DNA of 64,000 bases from Pseudomonas piscis (GTDB taxonomy: Bacteria; Pseudomonadota; Gammaproteobacteria; Pseudomonadales; Pseudomonadaceae): assembly GCF_009380155.1 (NCBI RefSeq), contig NZ_WHUV01000001.1, positions 248,001-312,000 of the forward strand, written 5' to 3'. The position numbers and the translations under genes are program-made. Each line of letters begins with the position of its first letter. The first letter of the stretch is position 1. A model generated the notes under the pieces. That model worked only from the letters and a program-made list of their open reading frames with translations. It did not search any database and was not told where the DNA came from. Positions 8,167 to 17,950 of this stretch are shown here, in pieces.

Positions 8167-9062
8167 TGTTCACCGCCTTTGTTGCGTTTGGCCCGTGGAT
8201 GGGCGCTGTCGTAGACCGCGGCCAGGTGCTGGAAGTCCAGGTGGGTATAGATCTGCGTGGTCTTGATGTCCGAATGACCCAGCAGCTCCTGCACGGCGCG
8301 CAAGTCCTGGGAGGACTCCAGCAGGTGGCTGGCGAAGGAGTGGCGCAACATATGCGGGTGCAGGTTCTGCCCCAGCTCGCGCTCGCCCGCGGCCTTGACC
8401 CGCAGCTGGATGGCCCGGGGGCCGAGACGCCGGCCTTTCTGGCTGACGAACAGGGCGCCGTCCGGCGGGTTGCTCAAGGCCCGCAGTGGCAGCCACAGCG
8501 CCAGGGCCTCGCGGGCTTTGCGGCCCACCGGCAGGACCCGGGTCTTGCTGCCCTTGCCGTGGACCTGCACCAGGCCGTCGGCCAGGTCCAACTGCGCAAG
8601 ATCCAGGCTGGTCAGCTCGGACAGGCGCAATCCGCAGGAATAGAACAGCTCCAGGATCGCCTGGTCGCGGTGGGCCAGGAAGTCGTCTTCCACCGCGCCA
8701 TCGAGCAGTTGCAGGGCCCGGTCGGTATCCAGGGTCTTGGGCAGCCGCCGCTCGCCCTTGGGCGGCGCCAGGCCGTTGGCCGGGTCGTGCTCGCACAACC
8801 CTTCGCGATTCAGGTAGTGATACAGCCCGCGTACCGCGGACAACAGCCGGGCCAGGCTGCGGGAGGACTGCCCCTGCTGGTGCAGGCGTACGATCAGGCT
8901 GCGCAGGCCCTGGATATCCAGGTCGACCCAGCTGCGTATCTGCTGCTTCTCGCAGAACCCCAGCACTTTGCCAAGATCGCGGCGGTAGGCCTCCAGGGTG
9001 TGGGGCGACACCTGGCGCTCACTGCGCAGGTGCGCGCAGTAGGCGTCCAGTTGTCCTTGCAT
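8163..9062 (-). CDS. xerC: Tyrosine recombinase XerC
   Basis: A 299-residue site-specific recombinase. The N-terminal SAM-like DNA-binding domain spans residues 1-90. The catalytic domain carries Arg146 (CGLRLSEL), Lys170 (HGKGSKTR), His237-x-x-Arg240 (HMLRH), His263 (LGHSD) and nucleophile Tyr272 (TQIYTH). With XerD it resolves chromosome dimers at dif. It follows the DUF484 gene at 2 bases and overlaps the HAD gene. It belongs to the core lptM-lysA-dapF operon, so it is a housekeeping recombinase and not an element integrase. No dif site is visible in the window. Confidence 0.97.
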   Translation of the reverse strand: MQGQLDAYCAHLRSERQVSPHTLEAYRRDLGKVLGFCEKQQIRSWVDLDIQGLRSLIVRLHQQGQSSRSLARLLSAVRGLYHYLNREGLCEHDPANGLAPPKGERRLPKTLDTDRALQLLDGAVEDDFLAHRDQAILELFYSCGLRLSELTSLDLAQLDLADGLVQVHGKGSKTRVLPVGRKAREALALWLPLRALSNPPDGALFVSQKGRRLGPRAIQLRVKAAGERELGQNLHPHMLRHSFASHLLESSQDLRAVQELLGHSDIKTTQIYTHLDFQHLAAVYDSAHPRAKRNKGGEQ

Positions 9063-9064
9063 GC

Positions 9065-9790
9065 TCAGCGGACCGAGCGCAGGGAGTGGGTGAAGCGCGG
9101 CAGTACGTGGCCGGTGACTTCGGCGATGTAGTTGAGGAACAGGGTGCCCACCGAACTCTTGTAGTGCTGTGGATCGCGGCTGGCGATGGCCAGTACGCCG
9201 TGCATGCCCTGGTGCGCCAGGGCCACCACTGCAGTGGAGCCGATCTGCTTGCGCTGTTCTTCGCCGAACAGGAAGTCCAGCTCATGCTCGCGCAGGCTGC
9301 CGCTGACGCTCTTGCCTTCGGACAACAAGCCGCCGATGGCGCCCTGGGCCTCGGCTGCCGATACCCAGCGGCCCACCGGCATGGGGTTGTCGCTGAACAG
9401 GATCAGGCTGACGAAAGGCACCTGGAACTCCTGGCGCAGGCTGTCCTCGACGCTCATCACCACTTCTTCGAGGCTGGTGGCGTCCAGCAGCGCGAGGATC
9501 AGGCGCCGGGTCTTGTCGAATAGCCGGTCGTTGTCCCGGGCCACGTCCATCAGTTGCGACAGGCGATGGCGCATCTCGATGTTGCGCTCGCGCAGGATCT
9601 TCATCTGCCGCTCCACCAGCGAGACGGTATCGCCGCGCTGGTGGGGAATGCGCAAGGCCGGAAGCAGTTCTTCGTGGGCGACGAAGAAGTCCGGGTGCGC
9701 CTCCAGGTAGGCGGCGACGGCCGCCGCTTCCAGGTTCTGCGCGGGGGATTCGTCGGGCGTTGTGCTGGGAACCTGCGGCTGGTCGGTCAT
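9065..9790 (-). CDS. DUF484 (YigA-like) GAF-fold protein
   Basis: A 241-residue protein of the DUF484 family. The N-terminal signature is [26 protein letters not shown]; a short coiled coil follows (about 60-85), then a GAF-like domain (about 95-230). The biochemical role is not established. The gene is always found between dapF and xerC in gamma-proteobacteria, as here, and is presumably translated from the same messenger (13 bases after dapF). GAF domains usually bind a small ligand or mediate dimerisation. Confidence 0.9.
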   Translation of the reverse strand: MTDQPQVPSTTPDESPAQNLEAAAVAAYLEAHPDFFVAHEELLPALRIPHQRGDTVSLVERQMKILRERNIEMRHRLSQLMDVARDNDRLFDKTRRLILALLDATSLEEVVMSVEDSLRQEFQVPFVSLILFSDNPMPVGRWVSAAEAQGAIGGLLSEGKSVSGSLREHELDFLFGEEQRKQIGSTAVVALAHQGMHGVLAIASRDPQHYKSSVGTLFLNYIAEVTGHVLPRFTHSLRSVR

Positions 9791-9803
9791 GGATTTCGCT
9801 CAC

Positions 9804-10634
9804 TCATAGACGCACCTGTCCTTCGTATACGCGTACTGCCGGGCCGGTCATCAGCACCGGTTGGCCAGGGCCTGCCCATTCGATGGACAGGCGTCCGCCC
9901 GGCAGGTCGATCAATAGCGGCGAATCCATCCACCCCTGGCTGATCGCGGCCACTGCGGCTGCGCAGGCGCCGGTCCCGCAGGCCTGGGTTTCCCCGGCGC
10001 CACGTTCCCACACCCGCAATTGCGCGCGCTGGCGATCCAGGACCTGGAGAAAACCGACATTGACCCGGGCCGGGAAGCGCGGGTGGTGCTCGATCTTCGG
10101 GCCCAGCTCGTGGACCGGTGCGCTGTTGATGTCATCGACCCGCAGCACCGCATGGGGGTTGCCCATGGAGACGGCGGCCAGCTCGACCTGGCGTCCGTCG
10201 ACCTCCAGGGCATAGCTGGTGGCCTGGGCTGGCGCCTGGAACGGGATATCGGCCGGCACCAGGCGTGGCGGGCCCATGTCGACGCTGATCTGGCCGTCGT
10301 TGCGCACGTCGAGCTCGATCACGCCGCTCTTGGTCTCCACGCGGATCCGGCGCTTGGTGGTCAGGCGCTTGTCCAGTACGAACCGGGCGAAGCAGCGCGC
10401 ACCGTTGCCGCATTGCTCCACCTCGGAACCATCGGAATTGAAGATCCGATAGCGGAAATCCACATCCGGGTTGGTCGGGGCCTCGACGATCAACAACTGG
10501 TCGAAACCAATCCCGGTATTGCGATCCCCCCATTGCTTGGCGTGCTTGGGTTGGATGTGCGCGTGCTGGCTGACCAGGTCGAGAACCATGAAGTCATTGC
10601 CCAGGCCGTGCATCTTGGTAAAACGCAGCAGCAT
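9804..10634 (-). CDS. dapF: Diaminopimelate epimerase
   Basis: A 276-residue enzyme that interconverts LL- and meso-diaminopimelate for lysine and peptidoglycan synthesis. The two catalytic cysteines are present: Cys75 in EQCGNGARC and Cys219 in QACGTGACA. The start [15 protein letters not shown] is the family N-terminus; a longer in-frame frame overlapping lysA is discarded. It begins 4 bases after the lysA stop. That gene order couples the last step before meso-DAP to its decarboxylation by LysA. Confidence 0.97.
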   Translation of the reverse strand: MLLRFTKMHGLGNDFMVLDLVSQHAHIQPKHAKQWGDRNTGIGFDQLLIVEAPTNPDVDFRYRIFNSDGSEVEQCGNGARCFARFVLDKRLTTKRRIRVETKSGVIELDVRNDGQISVDMGPPRLVPADIPFQAPAQATSYALEVDGRQVELAAVSMGNPHAVLRVDDINSAPVHELGPKIEHHPRFPARVNVGFLQVLDRQRAQLRVWERGAGETQACGTGACAAAVAAISQGWMDSPLLIDLPGGRLSIEWAGPGQPVLMTGPAVRVYEGQVRL

Positions 10635-10638
10635 GGTC

Positions 10639-11886
10639 TTACTCCGGCAGCAGGCTTTCGCCAGCGAATAACTCGGCCACCGTTTCGCGGCGACGCACTT
10701 GCACAGCCTGGTCGCCATCGACCAGTACTTCGGCGGCACGGCCGCGGGTGTTGTAGTTAGAGCTCATGACGAAACCATAGGCGCCGGCGGAATGCACGGC
10801 CAGCAGGTCACCTTCGGCCAGGGCCAGCGAGCGTTCCTTGGCGAGGAAATCGCCGGTTTCGCAGATCGGGCCGACGATGTCGTAGGTACGGGGTTCGGCA
10901 TCCCGGGGCCGGACGGCGCTGACATCCATCCAGGCCTGGTACAGCGCCGGGCGGATCAGGTCGTTCATGGCGCCGTCGACGATGGCGAAGTCTTTGTGTT
11001 CGGTGTGCTTGAGGTATTCCACGCGGGTCAGCAGCACGCCGGCGTTGGCGACGATGAAGCGGCCCGGCTCGAACACCAGGGCCAGGTCGCGCCCGGCCAG
11101 GCGCTCGCGTACCGCCTTGACGTAGTCGGCGGCCAACGGTGGCTCTTCGTCGCGATAACGCACGCCCAGGCCGCCACCGAGGTCGATGTGGCGCAGGTAG
11201 ATACCGCATTCGGCGAGGCGATCCACCAGGTCCAGCAGGCGGTCCAGGGCATCGATGAAGGGCGCCAGGGTGGTCAGTTGCGAACCGATGTGGCAGTCGA
11301 CCCCGACGATCTCCAGGTTGGGCAGCTGTGCCGCGCGGATGTACACATCCTCGGCGGCGGCGATGGCGATGCCGAACTTGTTTTCCTTGAGGCCGGTGGA
11401 AATGTACGGATGGGTGCCGGCATCGACATCGGGGTTGACCCGCAGCGACACCGGGGCGCGCACGCCCAGCTCGGCGGCCACCTGTTGCAGGCGCTCCAGT
11501 TCCTCGGCGGATTCGACGTTGAAGCAGTGGACGCCCACTTCCAGGGCGCGGCGCATGTCGTCACGGGTCTTGCCGACGCCAGAGAAGACGACCTTGTCGG
11601 CCTGGCCGCCGGCAGCCAGCACTCGTTCCAGTTCGCCACCGGAGACGATGTCGAAGCCGGCGCCCAGGCGCGCCAGGACATTGAGCACTCCCAGGTTGGA
11701 GTTGGCTTTCACCGCGAAGCAGACCAGGTGCGGCATGCCGGCAAGAGCGTCGGCATAGGCCTGGTACTGGGCTTCGATATGCGCCCGGGAATAGACGTAG
11801 GTGGGCGTACCGAAACGCTCGGCAATGGCGGACAGGGCTACGCCTTCCGCGAACAGCTCGCCGTCGCGGTAGTTGAAAGCGTCCAT
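10639..11886 (-). CDS. lysA: Diaminopimelate decarboxylase
   Basis: A 415-residue PLP enzyme of fold type III that converts meso-diaminopimelate to lysine. The PLP lysine is Lys60 in VCFAVKAN. Other landmarks are CHIGSQL, the glycine-rich phosphate loop DLGGGLGV, and CETGDFLA, which supplies the active-site cysteine from the partner subunit. It begins 9 bases after the lptM stop and is followed by dapF. Confidence 0.97.
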   Translation of the reverse strand: MDAFNYRDGELFAEGVALSAIAERFGTPTYVYSRAHIEAQYQAYADALAGMPHLVCFAVKANSNLGVLNVLARLGAGFDIVSGGELERVLAAGGQADKVVFSGVGKTRDDMRRALEVGVHCFNVESAEELERLQQVAAELGVRAPVSLRVNPDVDAGTHPYISTGLKENKFGIAIAAAEDVYIRAAQLPNLEIVGVDCHIGSQLTTLAPFIDALDRLLDLVDRLAECGIYLRHIDLGGGLGVRYRDEEPPLAADYVKAVRERLAGRDLALVFEPGRFIVANAGVLLTRVEYLKHTEHKDFAIVDGAMNDLIRPALYQAWMDVSAVRPRDAEPRTYDIVGPICETGDFLAKERSLALAEGDLLAVHSAGAYGFVMSSNYNTRGRAAEVLVDGDQAVQVRRRETVAELFAGESLLPE

Positions 11887-11895
11887 GGCGGGCCC

Positions 11896-12051
11896 TTAGT
11901 AGGTGTCGTAGGTGTCGTGCTTGTGCGCCTTGGACTGCTCTTCAGGGGATTTGCTGTCGTCAGGCAGGTACAGCGGGCCTTTCTGGCCGCAGGCGGTTAC
12001 AAGGCAGGCAACCGCGACGAGCGCAGCAAGGGCGGAGATCAGGCGCTTCAT
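11896..12051 (-). CDS. lptM: LPS-assembly lipoprotein LptM (YifL-like)
   Basis: A 51-residue lipoprotein. The signal peptide MKRLISALAALVAVACLVTA is followed by Cys21 in a lipobox and by the family motif GQKGPLYLP; the tail is short and charged (HKHDTYDTY). LptM assists oxidative maturation of the LptD/LptE translocon in E. coli. The ATG at 12051 gives a full signal peptide. It is the first gene of the lysA-dapF-DUF484-xerC-yigB unit. A -10-like TATACT on the minus strand (12088-12093) lies upstream. Confidence 0.9.
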   Translation of the reverse strand: MKRLISALAALVAVACLVTACGQKGPLYLPDDSKSPEEQSKAHKHDTYDTY

Positions 12052-12278
12052 GGCGAAATCCTTGAGAATGCGTAAATTGCGCCCGAGTATACCGGCCACC
12101 CGGCAGCTTGCCTATGCAAGGCAAATCTCGCCGGGGGAGCCTTCGTCAACGGCTGCGGGGCCTGCCGGAGGATTGGTCGCCCCGGGTGGCTGCAGGTTCT
12201 GTATCCTTTGCATTCACCGGGAGGCGCCCGTATCTTGCGGCGCTTGAGCGTGACTAGACACTTTTCGAGGTTCCCGCA

Positions 12279-12611
12279 ATGAGTTTGACCGAAGCCCGTT
12301 TCCACGACCTGGTGGACGCCACCCAGCAGGCGCTGGAGGATATTTTCGATGAGAGCGACCTGGACATCGACCTGGAAAGCTCGGCCGGCGTGCTCACCGT
12401 CAAGTTCGACAACGCCAGCCAGGTGATCTTCAGTCGCCAGGAGCCCCTGCGCCAGTTATGGCTGGCCGCGCGCTCCGGTGGTTTCCACTTCGACTACGAC
12501 GAAGAAAGCGAACGCTGGGTGTGCGACAAGAGTGCCGAGCAACTGGGCGAGATGCTCGAGCGCATCGTCTTCGAGCAGGCCGACATCAAGCTCGAGTTCG
12601 ACGGGCTCTGA
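12279..12611 (+). CDS. cyaY: Iron donor protein CyaY (frataxin)
   Basis: A 110-residue bacterial frataxin. The N-terminal helix is rich in acidic residues (LEDIFDESDLDIDLES), forming the iron-binding ridge; strands include VLTVKFDNASQVIFSRQEP and LWLAARSGGFHFDY. It binds iron and modulates IscS-dependent Fe-S assembly. It diverges from lptM-lysA, the common arrangement in gamma-proteobacteria. The next gene starts 3 bases after its stop. Confidence 0.95.
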   Translation: MSLTEARFHDLVDATQQALEDIFDESDLDIDLESSAGVLTVKFDNASQVIFSRQEPLRQLWLAARSGGFHFDYDEESERWVCDKSAEQLGEMLERIVFEQADIKLEFDGL

Positions 12612-12614
12612 GTC

Positions 12615-12848
12615 GTGAGCCAGAGCCCTGCGGTTCGCCCGCCCAAGCCGCTCTACAGCAACGTCAGCCCCGCCGTGGGTTCGCCATGCATCAGCCTGTG
12701 CCGCCTTGATGAGGAAAAGGTCTGTCGCGGCTGTTTCCGGCATGTGGAGGACATCCGCGAATGGCGCTCGGCCGACGACGAGCGTCGCCGGGTGATCTGC
12801 GCCCAGGCACTGCAGCGTAAACAGGTCGCTGCACCGGGGGACCTGTAG
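12615..12848 (+). CDS. DUF1289 domain protein
   Basis: A 77-residue protein starting at GTG 12615, 3 bases after cyaY. Residues 24-50 carry the DUF1289 pattern: SPCISLCRLDE followed by VCRGCFRH and then a Trp (EWRS). The four cysteines (Cx3C...CxxC) suggest a small zinc- or iron-sulfur-binding fold; the family function is not established. The tight spacing with cyaY indicates translational coupling. Confidence 0.88.
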   Translation: MSQSPAVRPPKPLYSNVSPAVGSPCISLCRLDEEKVCRGCFRHVEDIREWRSADDERRRVICAQALQRKQVAAPGDL

Positions 12849-12925
12849 CGTATATCCGCACGGTTTGTTTATTGCGAATGCTGTGATAGTGTCCGACTTC
12901 GCCTCGCTACCTCGAGGCCGGTGAG

Positions 12926-12958
12926 AACCCCGTCTTATTTGGCGGGGTTTTGCTTTTT
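12926..12958 (+). terminator. Terminator-like hairpin between the DUF1289 gene and rnk
   Basis: Stem AACCCCG (12926-12932) and CGGGGTT (12943-12949) are followed by T-rich TTGCTTTTTT. It probably ends the cyaY-DUF1289 transcript. A possible promoter for rnk upstream of it (GATAGT near 12885) would instead place it in the rnk leader. Confidence 0.8.
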
Positions 12959-12989
12959 TGTGCAGAAAAAACAGGAGTCAGCCAGGATC

Positions 12990-13403
12990 ATGAGTACTGC
13001 ACCATCCATCATCCTTACCCGCCTTGACGTACAGCGTCTGGAGCGCCTGATCGATAGTCTGGACGACTCGCTGCCAGGCGTCATTGCCTTGCAAGCCGAG
13101 CTGGATCGCGCCGAAACGCTGGTGGGTCACGATGAGGTTCCGGCCGGTGTCGTCACCATGAACTCGCGAGTGCACTGCCGTGAAGAAAGCAGTGGCAAGG
13201 ACTATCACCTGACCCTGGTCTATCCACAGGATGCCAATGCCGACGAAGGCAAGATCTCTATCCTGGCGCCGGTGGGCAGTGCGCTGCTGGGCTTGCAGGT
13301 CGGTCAATACATCGACTGGCCGGCCCCGGGCGGCAAGACCCTGAAACTGACCTTGCTGGAAGTCGAATACCAGCCGGAAGCCGCAGGCGACTTCCACCTC
13401 TGA
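12990..13403 (+). CDS. rnk: Nucleoside diphosphate kinase regulator Rnk
   Basis: A 137-residue protein. It has an N-terminal helical hairpin (residues 5-45, LTRLDVQRLERLIDSL) and a C-terminal GreA/GreB-like FKBP fold (about 50-130) with VTMNSRVHCRE and SILAPVGSALLGLQVGQYIDWP. Rnk binds RNA polymerase weakly and affects nucleoside diphosphate kinase levels and alginate in P. aeruginosa. Unlike GreA, its short coiled coil lacks the tip acidic pair. The ATG at 12990 follows CAGGA. It converges with cyaA, with 7 bases between stops. Confidence 0.93.
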   Translation: MSTAPSIILTRLDVQRLERLIDSLDDSLPGVIALQAELDRAETLVGHDEVPAGVVTMNSRVHCREESSGKDYHLTLVYPQDANADEGKISILAPVGSALLGLQVGQYIDWPAPGGKTLKLTLLEVEYQPEAAGDFHL

Positions 13404-13410
13404 TACCTGC

Positions 13411-16257
13411 CTAGACCTGCTCCAGCGCCTCGTTCAGGGCCCGCTCCAGGCTGGCCTTGTAACGCAGGTAGAGAATGCTCGAGCTTTGCCCATCACCGAG
13501 CAGGCCGGACAGGTCCAGGTCGGTGATGTAGCAACGGTAGCGTTCCGGTTCGCGACGTTGCTCGACGATTTCCTGGACCACCGCACTGAACAGCTGGTCG
13601 CCATATTCCAGTTCGGAAAACTCCCGTTGATTGCAGTACAGCGAGACTTGCACCTGCCCCGGTGCGGCCTTGCCGATGATCGCCTGCACGTCGTAGAACC
13701 CCTTGTCGATCGGGGTCAGCGGCGCGGGGCGAGCCTCTACCCGGCGCGCCCTGCCCGTGCCTGACGGCAATATCTGGAAATAGAGTGTATCCAGAGGTTT
13801 CTCGCCGGGGCTGTTGTCCATGGGCAACAGGGCCTCGCGGCGGTAGAGGATCGATTGCAAGAAGCGCTGCAGTGGCACCAGCAAGCTCTGTTCGTCGTGG
13901 TAAGGCAGGGTCTGCTGCCATAGGGCGTTGTGCTCATCCAGGACATACAGCTCGGCCTGGTTCTCGACGATCCGGTAGAACACCTGGATGCAGTCCGGCT
14001 GGCCCATGGGCAGGACCAGCGCCAGGTCGTGCTCCTCCAGGGCCATGGGGTCCAGGTGCAGCGGGCTGTAGCGGGTTTGCTCCTGCCCCAGGTACTCCAG
14101 CAGCGCCGCGGGGGTGGCCATGGCACGGTGCCGGACTTGCCCAGGCAGCAGTTCGAGGACGTGATAGTGCTGCTGCACCTGGATCAGGTAGCGGTAGTTG
14201 AGCTGGCTGAGCAGCAGGTCTTGCGCGGTCTCGAACAATTCCTCCACCCGGCGTGCGATGAACTGCGCGCGGTTGTGGCAGAAACAGCGGACCCGCAACC
14301 GTGGCTGAGGCCCCGACGGCAGGTTGTTGAGGTAGTCGCGCAGGCACTCGAGCAGCGCATGTTCGCCATCGTGGCGGCCCACCATGACCTCGTTCCAGCT
14401 GTTGAGTGTGACCTGGTCCAGGGTCAGCACCAGGTTCTCGCGCACCCCGGCATAGCTCAGTGAGTCGGTGCGCTCGGTGGTCATGTGGATGTTCAGCTCG
14501 CGATGGTGCTTGAGCGGGTCCACTGCGACGTTCACCAGCACCAGCACCTCGCTGGGGACGCTGGCATGCAGCAACTGGTCCTCACTGACAGTGTTCAGCG
14601 GCAGGGCCACGGTCTGTTGCAGGCTGCCCAGCAGGTTGAACAGCTCGAACTCGCTGAGGTCGCTGCTGCCGGGGTGCAGGGCCAGGCGGGTGCTGCTGTC
14701 GATGACGCCGTTGCGATGGCACCAGGTGAGCAACTCCACCAACTCGCGACTGCGCTTGATCGGCGCGAAGTGCTCCCACTCCAGGGCCGTCAGGTTGCCG
14801 TTGTACAGGCCCCAGTGGGTTTGGCCGGGCTCCTTGCGGTTCGGCGACTGCACCAGGGTCAGGGTGTCTTCGGCCAGGTCCGGGGCGATGCCCGGGTTGA
14901 TGAATTCGATTTTTCCGGCCTTGCGTTCGAAGGCCGCGTACAGGCGCCGTCCCAGCACGTTCAGGTCGCGCTTATTGATCAGGCTGGCGGCCTGTTCGGT
15001 ACGGGCGAACTGGGTCAGGAAGCGATAGCTGTAGTTCAGTTCGTTGACCAGGGAGCGCCGCTCGGCGCCGACCTGGCGCACCTTCCACTGGCTGCGGCTG
15101 TCGAGCAGGGCCAGCTGGCGCTGGTCCCATCCCCATTCTTCGGCCAGGCGCTCCAGCAGCGCCCGCTGCCAGCTCGTATTGCGGGCGCCGTTGCCGGTAG
15201 TCAGCTTGCGGTTGACCTTGAGATACAGGCTGCGGCGCACCAGCTCCAGGCGCTCGGGTTCGCCGCGGGCCTTGAGGTATTCCTCGATACGCCGGTAGAC
15301 CACGATGTAGGGGTCCAGCTCATCCAGGTCCAGGCGGTTGGCGAACACCGCCTGCTTGAAGCGCAGGCTCAGGCACTGGACCCGAGGGTGCTCGCTGGCG
15401 TAGACCTCGATCAGCAGCAGCTTGAGCACCGACTTGTAGGGCGACTCGATGCCCTTGAACAGCTGCCAGAGCCCCGCGCCGATGAATTCCCCCGGGGGAA
15501 TGCGCGCCATGTGCCCCAGGTCGAGGTTTTCCTCGGCGGGCACGAAGCGCTTGGACAACAGCGTATGGATGTACTGCTCGTAGCGCGATTCCTCGTACAC
15601 CGGCACCAGCCACCAGAGCGGCGTACGTCCGGCGAGCCAAATGGCGGTGCGATAGAACTCGTCCAGCAGCAGGTAGTGCTGGGTGGTGCCGCAGTCGTCA
15701 GAGCTCAGCTGGGTGTCGCGTTCGCCGCGGACGAAGCGGCTCGGATCGATGAGGAAGAAATGCGCTTCGGCGCCCTGGCCTTCGGCCCAGGCCTCCAGCA
15801 GTTGGCATTTCTTCTGTAGTTCGGCCAGTTCGTTCTCGTCCAGGTCCGGGGCATGGCAGACCCAGACGTCCATGTCGCTCTGGTCGGCCTGGGCCAGGGT
15901 GCCCAGGCTGCCCATCAGGAACAGTCCATGGATCGGTCGTGGCGGGTTGCCGTGGCGGGCCTTGTAGGAAAAGGAGCGAGTCAGGCGCTGGGCTTCGGCC
16001 AGTACCTGGGGATCGGGTTCGTAGTTGGACAAGCCCGCTGGCGTCGCCCCGGAGACGTAGCCGGGCAGCAGCGGGTGATTGACGTGGAAGAACAGCGGCA
16101 GCAGGTTGAGGACCAGTTGCTGGCGCGCCGACAGCCCCTCCATCGCCCGGGCCATGCGTCCTTCGTTGAGGGTCAGAAAGCGCGCGCGAAGTTGGCTGAG
16201 AACCTTGCGGTCGATTCCTTCATCCAGGTCGGGACGGATTTCATGGGTATGGGGCAT
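13411..16257 (-). CDS. cyaA: Class I adenylate cyclase CyaA
   Basis: A 948-residue class I (enterobacterial-type) adenylate cyclase. The N-terminal nucleotidyltransferase region (about residues 95-210) carries LMGSLGTLAQADQSDMDVWVC, with the G-S-x-G and D-x-D motifs, and the remainder is the regulatory C-terminal domain. It makes cAMP for the Vfr/CRP-type regulator; in P. aeruginosa this enzyme is the minor, housekeeping cyclase. The ATG at 16257 gives the family N-terminus (HEIRPDLDEGIDRKV) but has no obvious Shine-Dalgarno sequence. A CRP/Vfr-like site is seen upstream of algR in the same window. Confidence 0.96.
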   Translation of the reverse strand: MPHTHEIRPDLDEGIDRKVLSQLRARFLTLNEGRMARAMEGLSARQQLVLNLLPLFFHVNHPLLPGYVSGATPAGLSNYEPDPQVLAEAQRLTRSFSYKARHGNPPRPIHGLFLMGSLGTLAQADQSDMDVWVCHAPDLDENELAELQKKCQLLEAWAEGQGAEAHFFLIDPSRFVRGERDTQLSSDDCGTTQHYLLLDEFYRTAIWLAGRTPLWWLVPVYEESRYEQYIHTLLSKRFVPAEENLDLGHMARIPPGEFIGAGLWQLFKGIESPYKSVLKLLLIEVYASEHPRVQCLSLRFKQAVFANRLDLDELDPYIVVYRRIEEYLKARGEPERLELVRRSLYLKVNRKLTTGNGARNTSWQRALLERLAEEWGWDQRQLALLDSRSQWKVRQVGAERRSLVNELNYSYRFLTQFARTEQAASLINKRDLNVLGRRLYAAFERKAGKIEFINPGIAPDLAEDTLTLVQSPNRKEPGQTHWGLYNGNLTALEWEHFAPIKRSRELVELLTWCHRNGVIDSSTRLALHPGSSDLSEFELFNLLGSLQQTVALPLNTVSEDQLLHASVPSEVLVLVNVAVDPLKHHRELNIHMTTERTDSLSYAGVRENLVLTLDQVTLNSWNEVMVGRHDGEHALLECLRDYLNNLPSGPQPRLRVRCFCHNRAQFIARRVEELFETAQDLLLSQLNYRYLIQVQQHYHVLELLPGQVRHRAMATPAALLEYLGQEQTRYSPLHLDPMALEEHDLALVLPMGQPDCIQVFYRIVENQAELYVLDEHNALWQQTLPYHDEQSLLVPLQRFLQSILYRREALLPMDNSPGEKPLDTLYFQILPSGTGRARRVEARPAPLTPIDKGFYDVQAIIGKAAPGQVQVSLYCNQREFSELEYGDQLFSAVVQEIVEQRREPERYRCYITDLDLSGLLGDGQSSSILYLRYKASLERALNEALEQV

Positions 16258-16425
16258 TTCAAGCGGGGCTCGAACGTGGCGAGGTTCAGGGTCGGGGGCA
16301 GTTTACCGGCAGACGGGGCTGAGCCTTAAGCTGATTTTATTTTTTGACGCCGGATTTCTAACGCATTGGCGCGAGACGGCCTACGGAATCCCGACAGACG
16401 GGAGTCCCGCAGGCCCGGGAAGACT

Positions 16426-16671
16426 TCAGGCGGTTTCAGCGACGGTGAGGATGGTCAGCAGGCCCTGGGCATGCTCGGCGGCGTCGCGGCCAAGGCTGGT
16501 GAGGTAGCCGCCATCGGGCTGGGTGATCAGCTCCTTGGTGTACAGGCGCTTGGCAGCAGCGATGGCGGAAGGGGCGGCGGTCTGATGGATCTTCAGGCCT
16601 TCCTGGGAGCTGTCCAGGTTGAACAGTGCGAGGATTTCCAGTTCGGCAACCAACTCAGGGGTATACGACAT
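16426..16671 (-). CDS. TIGR02647 family small protein
   Basis: An 81-residue protein with a compact winged-helix-like pattern. MSYTPELVAELEILALFNL is followed by a helix AIAAAKRLYTKELITQPDGGYLTSLGRDAAEHA that ends in a wing-like GGYLTSLG. It matches the TIGR02647 family of conserved gamma-proteobacterial proteins of unknown function, sometimes labelled DNA-binding. It is monocistronic, 168 bases from cyaA. A hairpin with 9-base arms (one mismatch) near 16385-16408 may end its transcript. Confidence 0.8.
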   Translation of the reverse strand: MSYTPELVAELEILALFNLDSSQEGLKIHQTAAPSAIAAAKRLYTKELITQPDGGYLTSLGRDAAEHAQGLLTILTVAETA

Positions 16672-16863
16672 AAGGACTCCAGACTTTCTAGGAATGAAAG
16701 GTCAGCGTTCTTAAGGTGACCGCACGGCGGCGGTGTGTCCAGCGTTCGCTGAGTTCTTTTGCGGCCCGGGACAGCGGTGTTTGGCCGCAGGGTGGTTGCA
16801 GTGTAGCCAGCGGCTGGAAGGTTGGTGGGGCACCGCATGAGGTGGCGCCCCGGCAAGCGAGGG

Positions 16864-17148
16864 TCACTGCTTCTCGGGAGGCAGCTGCGGCAGGGCCCGC
16901 AGGGCGGTTTCGTACCACTGGGTGTCGAAGGGGCGGTCTTCTTCGAGGATTGCATCGATCTCGATCGCCAGGACATGAGCCATCAGGTTGAGGATTTCTT
17001 CCCGCTCGTAGCCCACCAGGGTCAGCTTGTTGAACGTGGCCTTGGCCGCTGGCGGGTTGTCGCTGGCGATCTGGTTCTCGATCGCCTCGATCAGGGTGTT
17101 TTCGGCGAACTCTTCTTCGTCGTTGTCGATATCGGTTGGCTCGCTCAT
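16864..17148 (-). CDS. Conserved hypothetical protein, acidic, 94 residues
   Basis: A 94-residue acidic protein. It opens with a disordered acidic stretch (EPTDIDNDEEEFAEN), followed by three predicted helices (LIEAIENQIAS, AKATFNKLTLVGYEREEILNLMAHVLAIEIDAI) and WYETALRALPQLP. There is no signal peptide and no cysteine. The composition and the G-Y-x-R-E-E-I-L-x-L motif look like a small protein conserved in Pseudomonas, but I do not recognise a named family or function. It is divergent from the glutathione transferase gene at 17265. Confidence 0.75.
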   Translation of the reverse strand: MSEPTDIDNDEEEFAENTLIEAIENQIASDNPPAAKATFNKLTLVGYEREEILNLMAHVLAIEIDAILEEDRPFDTQWYETALRALPQLPPEKQ

Positions 17149-17264
17149 GGCAGGCTCCTCAAGGAAAGGCGCCAGTCTACCCGGATTCCGGGGCCGGGTG
17201 CTTGGCGGCCGGAGGGTTAAGCTTCTATGAAACAGCCGACCCCGCGCGGCCTGGAGGCAATGGA

Positions 17265-17906
17265 ATGTTCAAGCTTTATGGGTTCGCCATCAGCAACTAC
17301 TACAACATGGTCAAGTTGGCGCTGCTGGAAAAGGGCCTGCCCTTCGAAGAGGTGCTGTTCTACGCCGGACAGAGTCCCGAGGCCCTGGCCATCAGCCCCC
17401 GGGGCAAGGTGCCGGTGCTGGAGGTGGAGCAGGGTTTCATCAGCGAGACCAGCGTGATCCTCGATTACCTGGAGCAGGTCCGGCCCGAACCTGCGCTGGT
17501 GCCGAAGGAGCCTTTCGAGCGGGCCAGGGTGCTTTCGCTGGCCCGGGAAATCGAGCTGTACATCGAATTGCCGGCCCGCGCCTGTTTTCCCGAAGCGTTC
17601 TTTGGCGTGAGCGTGCCCGAGGCGATCAAGGAGAAGGCCGGGATCGAGCTGCTGCAGGGGTTCGCCGCGTTACAGCGCCATGCCCGGTTCGATCCTTACG
17701 TGGCGGGCAGCGACTTGAGCATCGCCGATCTGTATTTCCAGTACAGCGTGAGCCTTGCCCTGGTGGTTGGGGACAAGCTGTTCGGGATCGATTTCCTGGC
17801 CCGGATGCCCGAGGCCAGGGCGCTGTTGCAGCGCCTGGAACAACGCCCCCACGCTCGGCGCATCGCCGCCGACAAGGCTGCGCTGATGACCGCGCGAAGA
17901 GGCTGA
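17265..17906 (+). CDS. Glutathione S-transferase family protein
   Basis: A 213-residue GST. The thioredoxin-like N-terminal domain (1-80) begins MFKLYGFAISNYYNMVKLALLEKG. It has the cis-proline motif GKVPVLEVE and the glutathione-binding ETSVILDYLE. The helical C-terminal domain contains DPYVAGSDLSIADLYFQYS, the conserved N-capping box. The substrate is unknown. The ATG at 17265 is chosen over upstream frames because it starts exactly at the first beta strand, with CTGGAGG 8 bases before it. It converges with argH; a GC-rich imperfect hairpin (about 17911-17944) without T-run lies between them. Confidence 0.9.
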   Translation: MFKLYGFAISNYYNMVKLALLEKGLPFEEVLFYAGQSPEALAISPRGKVPVLEVEQGFISETSVILDYLEQVRPEPALVPKEPFERARVLSLAREIELYIELPARACFPEAFFGVSVPEAIKEKAGIELLQGFAALQRHARFDPYVAGSDLSIADLYFQYSVSLALVVGDKLFGIDFLARMPEARALLQRLEQRPHARRIAADKAALMTARRG

Positions 17907-17950
17907 AGGCGTGCCCGCCCGGGCGCTGGCCAGGGCGGCACGGGTGGGGC

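Noticed and set aside
8163..9062. Tyrosine recombinase as a sign of a mobile element.
   Set aside because: It is XerC in its conserved dapF-DUF484-xerC operon; no attachment sites or cargo genes are present.
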